Part shown: positions 25,975 to 34,646 of the stretch, one piece after another | Numbering within the stretch: the first letter of the stretch is position 1 | Layout: each line of letters opens with the position of its first letter | Source: UBA8941 sp963780545 | GTDB taxonomy: Archaea; Thermoproteota; Bathyarchaeia; TCS64 | Direction of reading: 5' to 3' | DNA: 64,000 nucleotides | NCBI GenBank assembly: GCA_963780545.1 | Contig: CAWACK010000008.1 | Location: 248,001 to 312,000 of the forward strand | Position numbers and translations under genes: made by a program | Notes under the pieces: generated by a model | Told to the model about the DNA's origin: nothing | Database searches by the model: none | The model's input: the letters and a program-made list of their open reading frames with translations, nothing else

Positions 25975-27021
25975 TTAGGGGATGCTCCGTTCTTCAAGCC
26001 GTTTTAGAAGAGCATCCATCTTCTCTGGGAGCAGCGCTCTGATGGGTAGCTGGTATGGGCATCGAGTTTCGCAGGCTCCACAGTCGAGGCACGCAGCTAC
26101 TTTGGGTGCCGTCTCCTGGGTCTGCTTTACTATCCCTTCGGTCCAACCCATTCTCCGAAGTGTGCTTAACTCTGTGCGGAGGACGAAACTGATCGGTATT
26201 CCTGCTGGACATGGCTGACAGTATTCACAGGCGGCGCAGAATTCGCTCCCGAGTACAACCCTATCAAGATCTATTGAATCAAGCTCCTCTTTGGAGAGAG
26301 CAAGATTCCCTTCGCAGACTTTAACGTTCTCCTCAACCTCAGCCACACTTAGCATACCGGGGATTGTACAGTCCACGTTCTTATCAGCAATTACGAATTT
26401 TAGTGCGGTATGAGCGTTGCTGAAGGCGCCACCACCAAAGGGTTTCATAATGATAGTGCCGATCTCATTCTCCTTGCAGAGTGGGAGAAGCTTCTCCGCG
26501 GGTTCGGTAGCGATATAGTTGTAGCCAACCATGATTGTCTCGAAGGAACTGCCTTCGCTAATGATCTTCGTTAGAAATGATGGGCTATGGCTCGTGACAC
26601 CTATATGATGGACTAAGCCCTGATTCTTTAAGTCGAGGACGGCTTCTAGAGCGCCGCCGGGAGCGGATATTGTCTTCCAACCCTCCTCGGTGACGTTGTG
26701 GAGCTGGTAGATGTCAATATAGTCTGTGCGAAGGTTCTTGAGGCTGATCTCAAAGTTTTCTATGATTTCCTTTGCAGTCTTAGCCGCGCTTTTGGTTGCT
26801 ATATAGACATTCTCTCTAATGCCCTCCAATGCTTTGCCAATTCGCTCTTCACTAGTCGTGTAGGCGCGTGCGGTATCGTAATAATTGATTCCGAGTTCGT
26901 AGCACCGCTTAACGACTTGGATGGCTTCCTCTTCAGAGATACGCTGAATGGGTATTCCACCAAACCCCATCTCGGTAACTCGTAGTCCAGTCTTCCCGAG
27001 CTTTTTCTTCTTAAGGACCAT
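25975..27021 (-). CDS. aldo/keto reductase fused to a ferredoxin-type 4Fe-4S domain
   Basis: Residues 1 to about 270 form an AKR barrel: LGKTGLRVTEMGFGGIPIQ, the catalytic-Tyr region YYDTARAYTTSEERIG, the catalytic-Lys region YIATKSAAK and the catalytic-His segment YQLHNVTEEGWK. The C-terminal 80 residues add cysteine clusters CAACEYCQPCPAGIP and CLDCGACETRCPYQLPI for iron-sulfur binding. Such fusions suggest ferredoxin-linked electron transfer in addition to NAD(P)H. Substrate unknown. Confidence 0.88.
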   Translation of the reverse strand: MVLKKKKLGKTGLRVTEMGFGGIPIQRISEEEAIQVVKRCYELGINYYDTARAYTTSEERIGKALEGIRENVYIATKSAAKTAKEIIENFEISLKNLRTDYIDIYQLHNVTEEGWKTISAPGGALEAVLDLKNQGLVHHIGVTSHSPSFLTKIISEGSSFETIMVGYNYIATEPAEKLLPLCKENEIGTIIMKPFGGGAFSNAHTALKFVIADKNVDCTIPGMLSVAEVEENVKVCEGNLALSKEELDSIDLDRVVLGSEFCAACEYCQPCPAGIPISFVLRTELSTLRRMGWTEGIVKQTQETAPKVAACLDCGACETRCPYQLPIRALLPEKMDALLKRLEERSIP

Positions 27022-27079
27022 TAAGGATTGAGAGTAGAGATGACTAATAAATCGTTCAGACGCTATTTCAAATACTGGA

Positions 27080-27298
27080 CTATTTCCTGAGTTTTTTCTT
27101 GAGTTTCGAAAAAATTGTTTCCTTTCCAGAACTTTCCCGGGACTCCTTACTTCGCTTATAATTTGACCAATTTCTACTAGGTTCCTTCGCGCAGTTATGC
27201 TGCTCGGGAAGCCTATGCTCGTCGCAAAACGTTAGATTACAATAGGGACAACGATGGGGAAGCTCTGTCTCCTTACCGCAGTGATAGCAAATGCCCAC
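27080..27298 (-). CDS. AN1-type zinc finger protein
   Basis: The 72-residue protein has an AN1 finger in the first 40 residues: CYHCGKETELPHRCPYC, then FCDEHRLPEQHNC, matching the C-x2-C...C-x2-C...C-x4-H-x-x-x-x-x-H-x-C layout. A basic tail follows. AN1 proteins in eukaryotes act in ubiquitin and stress pathways; the archaeal role is unknown. Confidence 0.85.
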   Translation of the reverse strand: MGICYHCGKETELPHRCPYCNLTFCDEHRLPEQHNCAKEPSRNWSNYKRSKESRESSGKETIFSKLKKKLRK

Positions 27299-27416
27299 GA
27301 AGGCTTCTTTCCCTTCTTCTATGTTAAAAACATATAATCACTATGTTCCCTTAGATCCCGCACGCAATTATGTATGGTCATTTTTTTAAAAGATGAGGTA
27401 ACTTCTCTTAAAAACA

Positions 27417-27427
27417 CCTATATTATC
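27417..27427 (+). promoter_or_regulatory. promoter of iorAB
   Basis: CCTATATTATC is centred about 29 nt before the iorA ATG at 27450, in the right place for an archaeal TATA box with a very short leader. GTAGGTG at 27437-27443 can serve as ribosome-binding site. Confidence 0.45.
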
Positions 27428-27449
27428 AAACATAGCGTAGGTGTAACCC

Positions 27450-28961
27450 ATGAGTAACTCAGTCATCCGTGACAAACCTGGGGAAACAATACTACTCATG
27501 GGTAACGAGGCGATCGTTCGTGGTGCTCTAGAAGCTGGGATCAGGATAGCAGCCTCTTACCCTGGGACACCTGCTTCAGAGATAGGCAACACTTTCGCTG
27601 AGATCGCTAAGGAGATGAACATCCACTTTGAATGGAGCACTAATGAGAAGGTTGCCTTTGAAGTAGTCTATGGAGCTTCGATGTGTAACCAGCGTGGCAT
27701 GGTAAGCATGAAGCATGTCGGCCTCAACGTGGCATTAGATATTATGGAGATGGCGGCCCTTCGAGGAGTCAAGGGGGGCCTTGTATTCGTCTCCGCCGAC
27801 GACCCCAGCCAGCACAGCAGCGGCCAGGAGCAGGACCAACGCTGGCTCGCCAAACAGAACTGCGTCCCCGCTCTTGAGCCCAGCGACCCACAGGATGCGA
27901 AGGATTTCACGGTATACGCCTATGAGCTCTCCGAGAAGTACAAGCTCCCCGTGATGCTTCGTACAGTCACACGCGTCAGCCACATGAGGAGTAATGTAAA
28001 GCTTGGTAAACTCCAGAAGCTGAACAGGGAGTCTAAGTTCGACTTTGATCAGTTCAGCTATGTCACGGCGGGCTTCGACAAGCTCTTCTACGGGAGGGAA
28101 AAGGAGGCAAACGAAAAGATCGCTGAGATCAAGGAGGAATTCAACACCTCCCCATTAAACAAACTAGTGATTTCAGGAAAGGAGAAGGTTGGCGTCATCG
28201 CAACTGGTCAAACTTACAACTACGTCATGGACGCATTAGTCAAACTTGGAGCCAAGGAGAAGGTAGCTCTCCTCAAGCTCGGAACTTCTAATCCTCTTCC
28301 TGAGAAACTCGTCTCCAAACTCCTCAGGAGCGTCGAGAAAGTGCTTGTCACCGAGGAGCCCGACCCCTTCGTCGAGCTCCACGTCAAGGCAATCGCCAAG
28401 GATGCGAATCCAAGTGTGGAAATATATGGGAGACTAAATGGGAAGCTCCCCGGCGAAGGCGAATTGATGCCTCTGTTGGTGGATGAAGTTATCGCTGAGA
28501 TGCTGGGTGAAAAACTGCCAGCGAACCCGAGAGCCGAACTAGAGCAGGAGATGAAAGATATGCTCTTCGGGAGAATGCTAACAGTCTGCGCAGGCTGTCC
28601 CCACAGGTCCAGTATCTACGCCTTAAAACGCGCCGTCAAAGCGGTGAAAGGTGACATACACAAGGTCGTCATTAATGGCGACATCGGTTGCTATGGTCTC
28701 GCCTGGGCACCACCCATGAGCTACGAGGACACCTACTTCTGTATGGGCGCTAGCGTAGGCGTCTCGCAGGGGATGAGCCAAGTAGGAGTCGATATCTATC
28801 GCCTGGATAGGGGATGGCACATTCTTCCACGCCGCTATACCTGCACTGATGAACGCGGTGCAGACGAAGACAAACATCAAGGTAGTAGTCGCCGACAACA
28901 GTGTAACGGCTATGACAGGTTTCCAGCCCAATCCGCAAACCGGAAAGACTGCTATGGGTGA
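27450..28961 (+). CDS. iorA: indolepyruvate:ferredoxin oxidoreductase alpha subunit, N-terminal part (frameshifted)
   Basis: IorA is the TPP-binding subunit that oxidises aryl-pyruvates to acyl-CoA with ferredoxin. This frame gives the pyrimidine domain (LLMGNEAIVRGALEAGIRIAASYPGTP split over the first 35 residues), HVGLNVALDIMEM, and the thiamine domain start CAGCPHRSSIYALK and NGDIGCYGLAW. Around 28786-28808 the reading changes: after MSQVGV the expected IGDGTFFHAAIPAL is found in the +1 frame, and this frame runs on only as nonsense to 28961. Joining both parts with one base removed gives 629 residues, the normal length. Confidence 0.88.
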   Translation: MSNSVIRDKPGETILLMGNEAIVRGALEAGIRIAASYPGTPASEIGNTFAEIAKEMNIHFEWSTNEKVAFEVVYGASMCNQRGMVSMKHVGLNVALDIMEMAALRGVKGGLVFVSADDPSQHSSGQEQDQRWLAKQNCVPALEPSDPQDAKDFTVYAYELSEKYKLPVMLRTVTRVSHMRSNVKLGKLQKLNRESKFDFDQFSYVTAGFDKLFYGREKEANEKIAEIKEEFNTSPLNKLVISGKEKVGVIATGQTYNYVMDALVKLGAKEKVALLKLGTSNPLPEKLVSKLLRSVEKVLVTEEPDPFVELHVKAIAKDANPSVEIYGRLNGKLPGEGELMPLLVDEVIAEMLGEKLPANPRAELEQEMKDMLFGRMLTVCAGCPHRSSIYALKRAVKAVKGDIHKVVINGDIGCYGLAWAPPMSYEDTYFCMGASVGVSQGMSQVGVDIYRLDRGWHILPRRYTCTDERGADEDKHQGSSRRQQCNGYDRFPAQSANRKDCYG

Positions 28962-29340
28962 GCCTACGAAAAGCATATCCATCGAGGCTATCGCAAGAGC
29001 CGTCGGAGTCGAACACATCGAAGTGACTGATGCCTATGATATCAAGGCAACAGAGGCGGCATTCAAGAGGATGCTACAGACAGAGGGTGTCGCTATGGTA
29101 ATCAGCAGACGCGTCTGCGCCACTGAAGCCATTCGTCAGATGAGGCCAAAACGCCCCATCCCCTACATGGTAGATGATGAGACATGTATTGGTTGCAAGC
29201 TCTGCCTGAGTACCTTCGGCTGCTCCGCCCTTACTTTCGATGATGAAAAGAAGAGAGCAATCATCGATCCAACTATCTGTATGGGCTGTGGAGTCTGCGC
29301 CCAAGTATGCAACACTGGCTGCATCAAAAGGAGGATCTGA
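28849..29340 (+). CDS. iorA: indolepyruvate:ferredoxin oxidoreductase alpha subunit, C-terminal part
   Basis: This frame continues iorA from about 28790 (the first ATG is at 28849). It carries the end of the TPP domain (VVVADNSVTAMTGFQPNPQTG) and the C-terminal two-cluster ferredoxin domain with CIGCKLCLSTFGC and CMGCGVCAQVC. It has no start signal of its own and cannot be a separate functional protein by family standards. It depends on a one-base shift from 27450-28961. iorB follows with an AGGAGG that lies inside this gene's end. Confidence 0.85.
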   Translation: MNAVQTKTNIKVVVADNSVTAMTGFQPNPQTGKTAMGEPTKSISIEAIARAVGVEHIEVTDAYDIKATEAAFKRMLQTEGVAMVISRRVCATEAIRQMRPKRPIPYMVDDETCIGCKLCLSTFGCSALTFDDEKKRAIIDPTICMGCGVCAQVCNTGCIKRRI

Positions 29341-29341
29341 G

Positions 29342-29941
29342 TTGAAAACCACCAGATTGGTCATTGCAGGCGTAGGCGGGCAAGGAACACTTCTTGCGAC
29401 GCGCCTCATCGCGGAGACAGCCATCAAAAATGAGTATAACGTTCGAATAGGCGAGACATATGGAATGGCTCAACGCGGTGGTCCCGTCATGGGCCATATC
29501 CAAATAGGGGAAGCCTACTCACCACAGATCAGACCAGGGGAAGCGGATGCTCTACTCGGATTCGAGTTAGTTGAGGCGACCCGTAGGGGAGTGACATATC
29601 TCAGGCAGGGCGGTCTCGCAATAGTTAATAGCAAAAAGATCCCCCCAGTTGAAGTCATCAGTGGTATGCGTAAGTACCCTGATGAGGAGGAGCTCCTAAA
29701 GCTACTGAGGCAAGTCTCCAGTAAGGTGGCAGTCTTCGACGCAACCGCACTCGCCGAGGAAGCGGGCGACCCCATCGCCACTAATATAGTAATGCTGGGT
29801 GCGCTAGCTGTTGCAGATGTTCTCCCGTTCGGCGAAAAGGCGATCCTATCTGTTATGAATGAGTCCATCCCCCCCAGATTCATCGAGCTAAACACAAATG
29901 CGTTCAAGCTTGGGGCAAAAGCTTTCAGGGAGTCAAAATGA
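29342..29941 (+). CDS. iorB: indolepyruvate:ferredoxin oxidoreductase beta subunit
   Basis: This is the gamma-domain subunit that pairs with IorA. From the TTG at 29342, which has AGGAGG 7 nt upstream, the product is 199 residues beginning with LVIAGVGGQGTLLATRL. It then has GETYGMAQRGGPVMGHIQIG and ADALLGFELVEATR, all hallmarks of the family. Upstream in-frame starts fall inside iorA and are rejected. It is intact, in contrast to iorA. Confidence 0.92.
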   Translation: MKTTRLVIAGVGGQGTLLATRLIAETAIKNEYNVRIGETYGMAQRGGPVMGHIQIGEAYSPQIRPGEADALLGFELVEATRRGVTYLRQGGLAIVNSKKIPPVEVISGMRKYPDEEELLKLLRQVSSKVAVFDATALAEEAGDPIATNIVMLGALAVADVLPFGEKAILSVMNESIPPRFIELNTNAFKLGAKAFRESK

Positions 29942-30076
29942 CTCCCGTTCTCATTTTTAATCCCAGATTTTAAAGCTAAGTTGACTCGCGCACGAGCATA
30001 ATTGATAATCCGATATATGTATTGAGACAGTAAATATTTTAATTAGAAGAAACGAGAGAAGCTAGGTGACGGACAA

Positions 30077-30232
30077 ATGAATAAAATAAAAGTCAAATGC
30101 CCTAAATGTGGAGACGTTTTTGAGACCCCTGAGGGACCTTTCCAAATGGCAAATTGTCAGAAATGCCACACGAAGTTTGACAAAAAGACGAATATCTCCG
30201 AGGAACCTGCGTCTAAGCAGGAATCCACATGA
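30077..30232 (+). CDS. 51-residue zinc-ribbon protein
   Basis: A short gene starts at an ATG behind AGGTGA (30064-30069). The product has two CxxC knuckles, KCPKCGDVF and NCQKCHTKF, at the spacing of a zinc ribbon, then a short acidic/polar tail. Small ribbons of this type are common in archaea. No function can be assigned. Confidence 0.65.
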   Translation: MNKIKVKCPKCGDVFETPEGPFQMANCQKCHTKFDKKTNISEEPASKQEST

Positions 30233-30402
30233 CTCAATTTCAACGTTTAAACATTGATACTTTGACGCTTAATAATGAAGAAGCGAGATCAGAGGTGAGA
30301 TTTTTTCGAAGATATACTAAAGTAGTTTATGAAACTGCTTAAAATCGCGTGAACAATAGGAGAGATATTTTAAAGCCTCTCCATCAAACTTATTCGACTG
30401 AT

Positions 30403-31482
30403 ATGCCCGAACCCAAGAAGAAGATGAACGCCGAGGAGGAACTGAAAGACATCTACACAAGACTTCACCCTCAGGTCCTCACAGAGTTTGAGGAGGAGAT
30501 GCCCAAGTATTGGGGTAGCAATTGGAAGGCTAACACAAGCATTGGGAAGCTTCGCACGGTCCTAGTACATCGTCCCGGTAAGGAGTTTCTCAGCGTCGGC
30601 AAAAAGACGCCATGGCCACCTCACGAATCTAGCCTAGCTGCATGGCGCATGACCTTCAAACCAGACCTCAAAGAACTCACAGAACATCACGAAAATATAG
30701 TGAAAGCGTACAAAGATAACGGCGTCAAAGTCATACTCCGTGACCCTGACCCCTTCGATCCACCCTACCAGGTTAAAGCAATCTACACCGACGATGTCTG
30801 TCACGCAGCCGTCTACGGCCAAGTCATCCTACGCATGTACGACTGGATCAGGAAGGGGGAGGAAACACCCACCTACCAGACACTCGCCAAGATAGGCTGC
30901 CCCGTCGTAGGCATGATTACTGGTAACGGCATGGTCGAGGGTGGTCCCTGTGGCTGGCTCGACGAGAAGCACCTGCTTATAGAAGTCCACTACCCACGTG
31001 GCAACACGGCGGACCCTGCAATCCATCGCGCCAACGAGAGAGGTCACGAGCAGTACGCTCAGATAGTTAAGATGCAGGATCCCGAAGTCGACGTCCGACT
31101 GGGCCCAGGCTATGGCACAAGAAAGGGTACTATCCACTACAGCATGATTGATCGTCACACAAGTGTCGCCGACTCCAGCTTCTATGATCCCTATCTCGTC
31201 GAGTGGATGAAGAGAGAGATGCACTGGAACTTCATCACGCCCCCCGACGATCTCATTAGCATCGACAGTCGAGGCTTCAAGAAGGGCCCAGACACAGGCG
31301 TCGTACTCGCACCGATGAAGGTCATGGTCCCTGCTGGGAATCCAAAGAACACAAAGTACCTCGAGTCAATCGGTGTAGATGTTGTCGAGGTCGAATGCAG
31401 CAGCCTAGTCAGGCCAAGAAACAGTGGAAGCATCCATTGTACAAGTGGGAGTCTAGAACGTGATCCCGAACCTAAGAGTTAG
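30403..31482 (+). CDS. amidinotransferase / arginine deiminase superfamily hydrolase
   Basis: The protein belongs to the pentein fold of arginine deiminase, dimethylarginine dimethylaminohydrolase and glycine amidinotransferase. It shows LRTVLVHRPGKEF, the substrate-binding YTDDVCHAAVYGQVI, GMVEGGPCGWLDEKHLLI, and the nucleophile region GSIHCTSGSLERDP near the C terminus. I take the ATG at 30403 (359 residues), with TATA-like TATTTTAAAG about 30 nt upstream. A GTG at 30349 is an alternative. Substrate is not decided. Confidence 0.83.
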   Translation: MPEPKKKMNAEEELKDIYTRLHPQVLTEFEEEMPKYWGSNWKANTSIGKLRTVLVHRPGKEFLSVGKKTPWPPHESSLAAWRMTFKPDLKELTEHHENIVKAYKDNGVKVILRDPDPFDPPYQVKAIYTDDVCHAAVYGQVILRMYDWIRKGEETPTYQTLAKIGCPVVGMITGNGMVEGGPCGWLDEKHLLIEVHYPRGNTADPAIHRANERGHEQYAQIVKMQDPEVDVRLGPGYGTRKGTIHYSMIDRHTSVADSSFYDPYLVEWMKREMHWNFITPPDDLISIDSRGFKKGPDTGVVLAPMKVMVPAGNPKNTKYLESIGVDVVEVECSSLVRPRNSGSIHCTSGSLERDPEPKS

Positions 31483-32093
31483 GTGCTGCCGTATTTTCTC
31501 TTCATCTCGCTTATTCTATTACAGCTGAATTTGCCCTCAGGGCATCGACCTAATTGGATGCAGTAAGGCCCTGCTTCATTAAAGAGGTCTGGTTCAGCGA
31601 CTCTCACTTGCTTAAGCATCTCTTCTGCTATGGCTCGGACTTCCCACTGAGCCCTACTGCAGAGTCGTAAGCCGAAAAAGTGCATAAGGCTTCGTCCATC
31701 CATCGTCATCAGAAGACTGGTCTCAGCAGCGTTGGGAAGCACGAACCTCGCGTCCTCCCTCGGTACGCTATTTTCGATGAGTGTGTTGTATGTATCGCTT
31801 GCGCTCTCAATAAACTTCTCGAAGACCTTCACTCCCTTTTCCTCCACAGATGGTGGCACTACAACATGCTCTTGTAGCCTCTTGACCGGTATGTACCTCT
31901 GACTTTGTTGGCTGAAGCTGGCAACTCTATGTCTCACCAACTGGTGACTGCAGGTCCTGCTTATACCTTCGACAGCGAATGTAAAGCCAAGGTGTGCGAG
32001 AAACTCCGTCTCAGTAACCTCTGAGGCGGGAAGGGATGCAAGGAGCTCGCGACTCGATGTGTGGGAGAGTAATTCGATCTTCAATTTTTCCAC
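31479..32093 (-). CDS. thyX: flavin-dependent thymidylate synthase ThyX (catalytic copy)
   Basis: ThyX makes dTMP with FAD and methylene-tetrahydrofolate. The 204-residue protein has the signature RHRVASFSQQSQRYIP preceded by FAVEGISRTCSHQLV, and the C-terminal MTMDGRSLMHFFGLRLCSRAQWEVR. The N-terminal region is short (about 35 residues before the FTF strand) and lacks the usual GH-x-S-x-x-EH flavin segment. That segment is present in the preceding paralogue, with which it overlaps by 13 nt. Confidence 0.88.
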   Translation of the reverse strand: MEKLKIELLSHTSSRELLASLPASEVTETEFLAHLGFTFAVEGISRTCSHQLVRHRVASFSQQSQRYIPVKRLQEHVVVPPSVEEKGVKVFEKFIESASDTYNTLIENSVPREDARFVLPNAAETSLLMTMDGRSLMHFFGLRLCSRAQWEVRAIAEEMLKQVRVAEPDLFNEAGPYCIQLGRCPEGKFSCNRISEMKRKYGST

Positions 32094-32497
32094 TTCTCGA
32101 AATTCTTTACAGTAGGAGCCACGGCTGCCACCGAATCCATCAGCAATTTTCCGAACTCGTCACCTTCGACACCATATTCTATTATCGTTCGCAGGTTTGC
32201 GCTGACGAGCCAGCTTCTCGACCCCAATCTTGTGAATGTAAAGAACCTGTTTTTGAGGAGAGCTTTCAACACTTCGGCCTCCTCCGCTTCCAGTAGCAGG
32301 CTAAGCCGATTATGTTCCATAACGCTACCATGTTGAGCCTCGAGCCTCCCCACGACGTCAACAACTTTGTCGGGATCAGCAGAGAGCTTATGGAATAAGG
32401 TAGTTGGTGCTGCGCCACTGGTTGTGGTGAGCATCGCCGTAGCGATCAGGGTCTCAACTTCGGGCGTCGAGGCGAGAAGCCTGAGCTTCAAGGTCAC
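32081..32497 (-). CDS. ThyX-like protein without the catalytic signature
   Basis: The 138-residue protein resembles the N-terminal half of ThyX: LRLLASTPEVETLI, a helical stretch, and QHGSVMEHNRLSLLLEA, equivalent to the ThyX GH-x-S-x-x-EH region. Then a divergent segment (FTFTRLGSRSWLVSANLRTIIE) stands where RHR-x-x-S-x-Q-S-x-R-Y would be. It lacks the signature and the C-terminal part. Overlap with thyX suggests co-translation and possibly a mixed oligomer. Confidence 0.7.
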   Translation of the reverse strand: MTLKLRLLASTPEVETLIATAMLTTTSGAAPTTLFHKLSADPDKVVDVVGRLEAQHGSVMEHNRLSLLLEAEEAEVLKALLKNRFFTFTRLGSRSWLVSANLRTIIEYGVEGDEFGKLLMDSVAAVAPTVKNFEKWKN

Positions 32498-32757
32498 TAC
32501 ACCGGCGGCATGCTGCTTTTCTTCGGCTTCGCCTTTACTGAGTCTGGGATGTCAACTGCTCTCACTACATTCATCGAATTGATTAGGTATACTGGGGTGC
32601 CATCGGGCTCGAACTGGTTGAGCCTCTTCACGCCCCTTACAATCAACTTGACCTTGAGCTTTGTTCCGTCGCTCAGCTGGTAAACGTTCCAGTGCTCCTC
32701 GACCTCAGTGAAGTCGAGGTCGACACTTTCCGCGAGTGCATCCGATGGAATAGACAT
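32497..32757 (-). CDS. hypothetical protein upstream of the ThyX pair
   Basis: The 86-residue product is a mostly beta-predicted soluble protein with VYQLSDGTKLKVKLIVRGVKR and TPVYLINSMNVVRAVDIP, ending in a basic proline-containing tail. Its stop shares one base with the start of the ThyX-like gene, so it is the first gene of this three-gene operon. I do not recognise the family. Confidence 0.6.
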   Translation of the reverse strand: MSIPSDALAESVDLDFTEVEEHWNVYQLSDGTKLKVKLIVRGVKRLNQFEPDGTPVYLINSMNVVRAVDIPDSVKAKPKKSSMPPV

Positions 32758-32837
32758 TAACTGTACCCACCCAGATTAATCTGCGTCGCATATTTCATCT
32801 TTAGCCTGTGATGAGTCGGGTTATCTTCCCCGCAACA

Positions 32838-33962
32838 TCAGCGCAGAGATTGATTCATATCTAACTGCCTCTCGATGCCTATGATTTTCTCTATTCTACT
32901 TGTAGTAGCGGGAGTTGTGGGAACCACCTTGCATCCTTCGACCCTATGAGCGGTGATCGCGTATGTGCCAATCCCCCTTGCCTTGTCCTCGATCTCCACC
33001 TTATCGAACCCAATGAGTGGACGTAAAACGGGAACAGAGACGGTAGAGTCGAGTACAAACAAGTTGTCAAGGGTTTGGCTTGCGACCTGCCCCATACTCT
33101 CACCCGTCACTATCGCCTTTGCACCCTTCTTTCTACAGAACTCCTCTGCGATCCTGTACATAGCCCTCTTACAGAGGACACAAGTGAACCTCGGCTCTGG
33201 AGACTCTAATATCCGCTCCATAATCGGCCCCATTGGTGCAGAGTAGAGGGCGAACCCTTCAGAAGGTGCGAATCGCTTCAATGACCTGAAGGCCTCCTCT
33301 GCTCTTCTAAGATAACTTTCACCGACATATGGAGTCTGATCCATGAAAAGTGGGTAAATCTCAACACCCCTCTTCATCAGTAACCACATGGCAACGGGGC
33401 TGTCTATTCCACCGCTAAAAAGGGCGACAGCCTTCCCCTGCGATCCGTAGGGTAGACCACCGACACCTTCCACTATCTCTGAGTAGACATATGCTTCCCT
33501 GTCCCTAACCTCGATCCCGATGGTAACATCTGGGGTGCTGAGATTCACCCTGATGCCCCTAGTTTTGTATGCATCGTTTATCGCCGCTCCGACCCTTACA
33601 GCGACGTCCTGACTCCCATAGGGTTGATCACCTACAACCTTGGGCCTGACTGCGAACCTCGAGCCTTCCTCGAGAAGTTCACCCGCTACCTTAACGGCTA
33701 GGCTCACAACAGCATCAATATCCGATTTTACAGTTTCTGCTGGTATCGCGTGGACGACGCCGAATACGTCGGCGACAATCGACACAGCCTCAGGAGGTAC
33801 TCCATCTATTATTATGCGCCCAAATCGTCTCCTCGCCCGAGATTCGGAGTAGCCGCTGCGAATAAGCGCGAACTCAATCTGGGCTGCTAGCCTGCGCTCC
33901 AAGGAACTTCGAACGTATCGGCTTTTGAGCGCAATCTCGTTATATGCAACTAGTATAGGCAG
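32838..33962 (-). CDS. thiI: tRNA 4-thiouridine synthase / ThiI family
   Basis: ThiI activates U8 of tRNA for thiolation. The protein has an N-terminal ferredoxin-like domain, a THUMP domain (about residues 80-170) and a PP-loop domain with VALFSGGIDSPVAMW, CVLCKRAMYRIAEEFC and VTGESMGQVASQTLDN. There is no rhodanese domain. The first common start codon (TTG at 33902) would cut off conserved YNEIALKSRYVRSS. The frame is open upstream to a CTG at 33962 with GGAGG 9 nt before it, giving 374 residues. The CTG start is inferred. Confidence 0.82.
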   Translation of the reverse strand: MPILVAYNEIALKSRYVRSSLERRLAAQIEFALIRSGYSESRARRRFGRIIIDGVPPEAVSIVADVFGVVHAIPAETVKSDIDAVVSLAVKVAGELLEEGSRFAVRPKVVGDQPYGSQDVAVRVGAAINDAYKTRGIRVNLSTPDVTIGIEVRDREAYVYSEIVEGVGGLPYGSQGKAVALFSGGIDSPVAMWLLMKRGVEIYPLFMDQTPYVGESYLRRAEEAFRSLKRFAPSEGFALYSAPMGPIMERILESPEPRFTCVLCKRAMYRIAEEFCRKKGAKAIVTGESMGQVASQTLDNLFVLDSTVSVPVLRPLIGFDKVEIEDKARGIGTYAITAHRVEGCKVVPTTPATTSRIEKIIGIERQLDMNQSLR

Positions 33963-34006
33963 GTTTGTGGGCCTCCGTTTTTTCCTATCATTAAGGTAAC
34001 GGGATA

Positions 34007-34016
34007 CCCTTAAAGC
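34007..34016 (+). promoter_or_regulatory. promoter of the hsp20 gene
   Basis: CCCTTAAAGC fits an archaeal TATA box with a preceding BRE-like purine run (GGGATA). Transcription would begin near 34037, about 13 nt before the ATG at 34050. Confidence 0.4.
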
Positions 34017-34049
34017 AGGCTCCTTAGTTCACTCTATTCGGTGCACTGA

Positions 34050-34643
34050 ATGTCTTTCTGGGACGAGTGGGAGAAGCGCCGCAAACGCGGCCCCCCCTTC
34101 ATCTTTCCCGACCTCGATAGAATGATCGAGGAGATGGAGAAGGAGATGGCTGACTTCTTCAAGGAAATTGAGGGCGAAATACCAGAGGACCTCGCTCAAG
34201 AACACATTCTTCCTGATGGTTCGATCAAGAAGGAGTATGGTCCCTTCGTCTACGGCTACTCCGTTAAAATTGGACCAGATGGCAAGCCAGTGGTCCGTGA
34301 ATTCGGTAACATAAAACCAAACCCCGTCGGCGGCGAGGACAAGAAACCTCTAAGTCTACAGGAAGCGAGGGAGCCACTCGTAGACATCATCGAGGAACCC
34401 AATCAGATCAAGATCATAACAGAACTTCCCGGGGTAGAGAAGGACGACATACAGCTCTACGCGACCGAGAAGACGCTAACAATAGATGTCACAAACCCAG
34501 AACATCGCTACCATAAGGAACTTGAACTCCCAGTTCAGGTGGATCAAGATACGGCCACGAGTACCTGTAGAAACGGGGTTCTTGAGACAATCATCAAGAA
34601 GAAGAGAGATAAAAACACAGGCCACGTAATTAAGATACAGTAG
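34050..34643 (+). CDS. small heat shock protein (Hsp20/alpha-crystallin)
   Basis: This is an ATP-independent chaperone. The alpha-crystallin domain occupies about residues 105-190: EEPNQIKIITELPGVEKDDIQLYATEKTLTI in two adjoining strands, then GVLETIIKKK. An N-terminal arm of about 100 residues is rich in acidic residues and includes MIEEMEKEM. It ends in HVIKIQ, an I-x-I-like C-terminal contact (IKI). It is transcribed away from thiI. Confidence 0.88.
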   Translation: MSFWDEWEKRRKRGPPFIFPDLDRMIEEMEKEMADFFKEIEGEIPEDLAQEHILPDGSIKKEYGPFVYGYSVKIGPDGKPVVREFGNIKPNPVGGEDKKPLSLQEAREPLVDIIEEPNQIKIITELPGVEKDDIQLYATEKTLTIDVTNPEHRYHKELELPVQVDQDTATSTCRNGVLETIIKKKRDKNTGHVIKIQ

Positions 34644-34646
34644 ATT

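Noticed and set aside
32081..32497. ThyX pair as one frameshifted gene
   Set aside because: Each protein begins with its own ThyX-like first strand and the two are paralogous over that part, so they are two genes. The phase between them also differs from the +1 breaks elsewhere.
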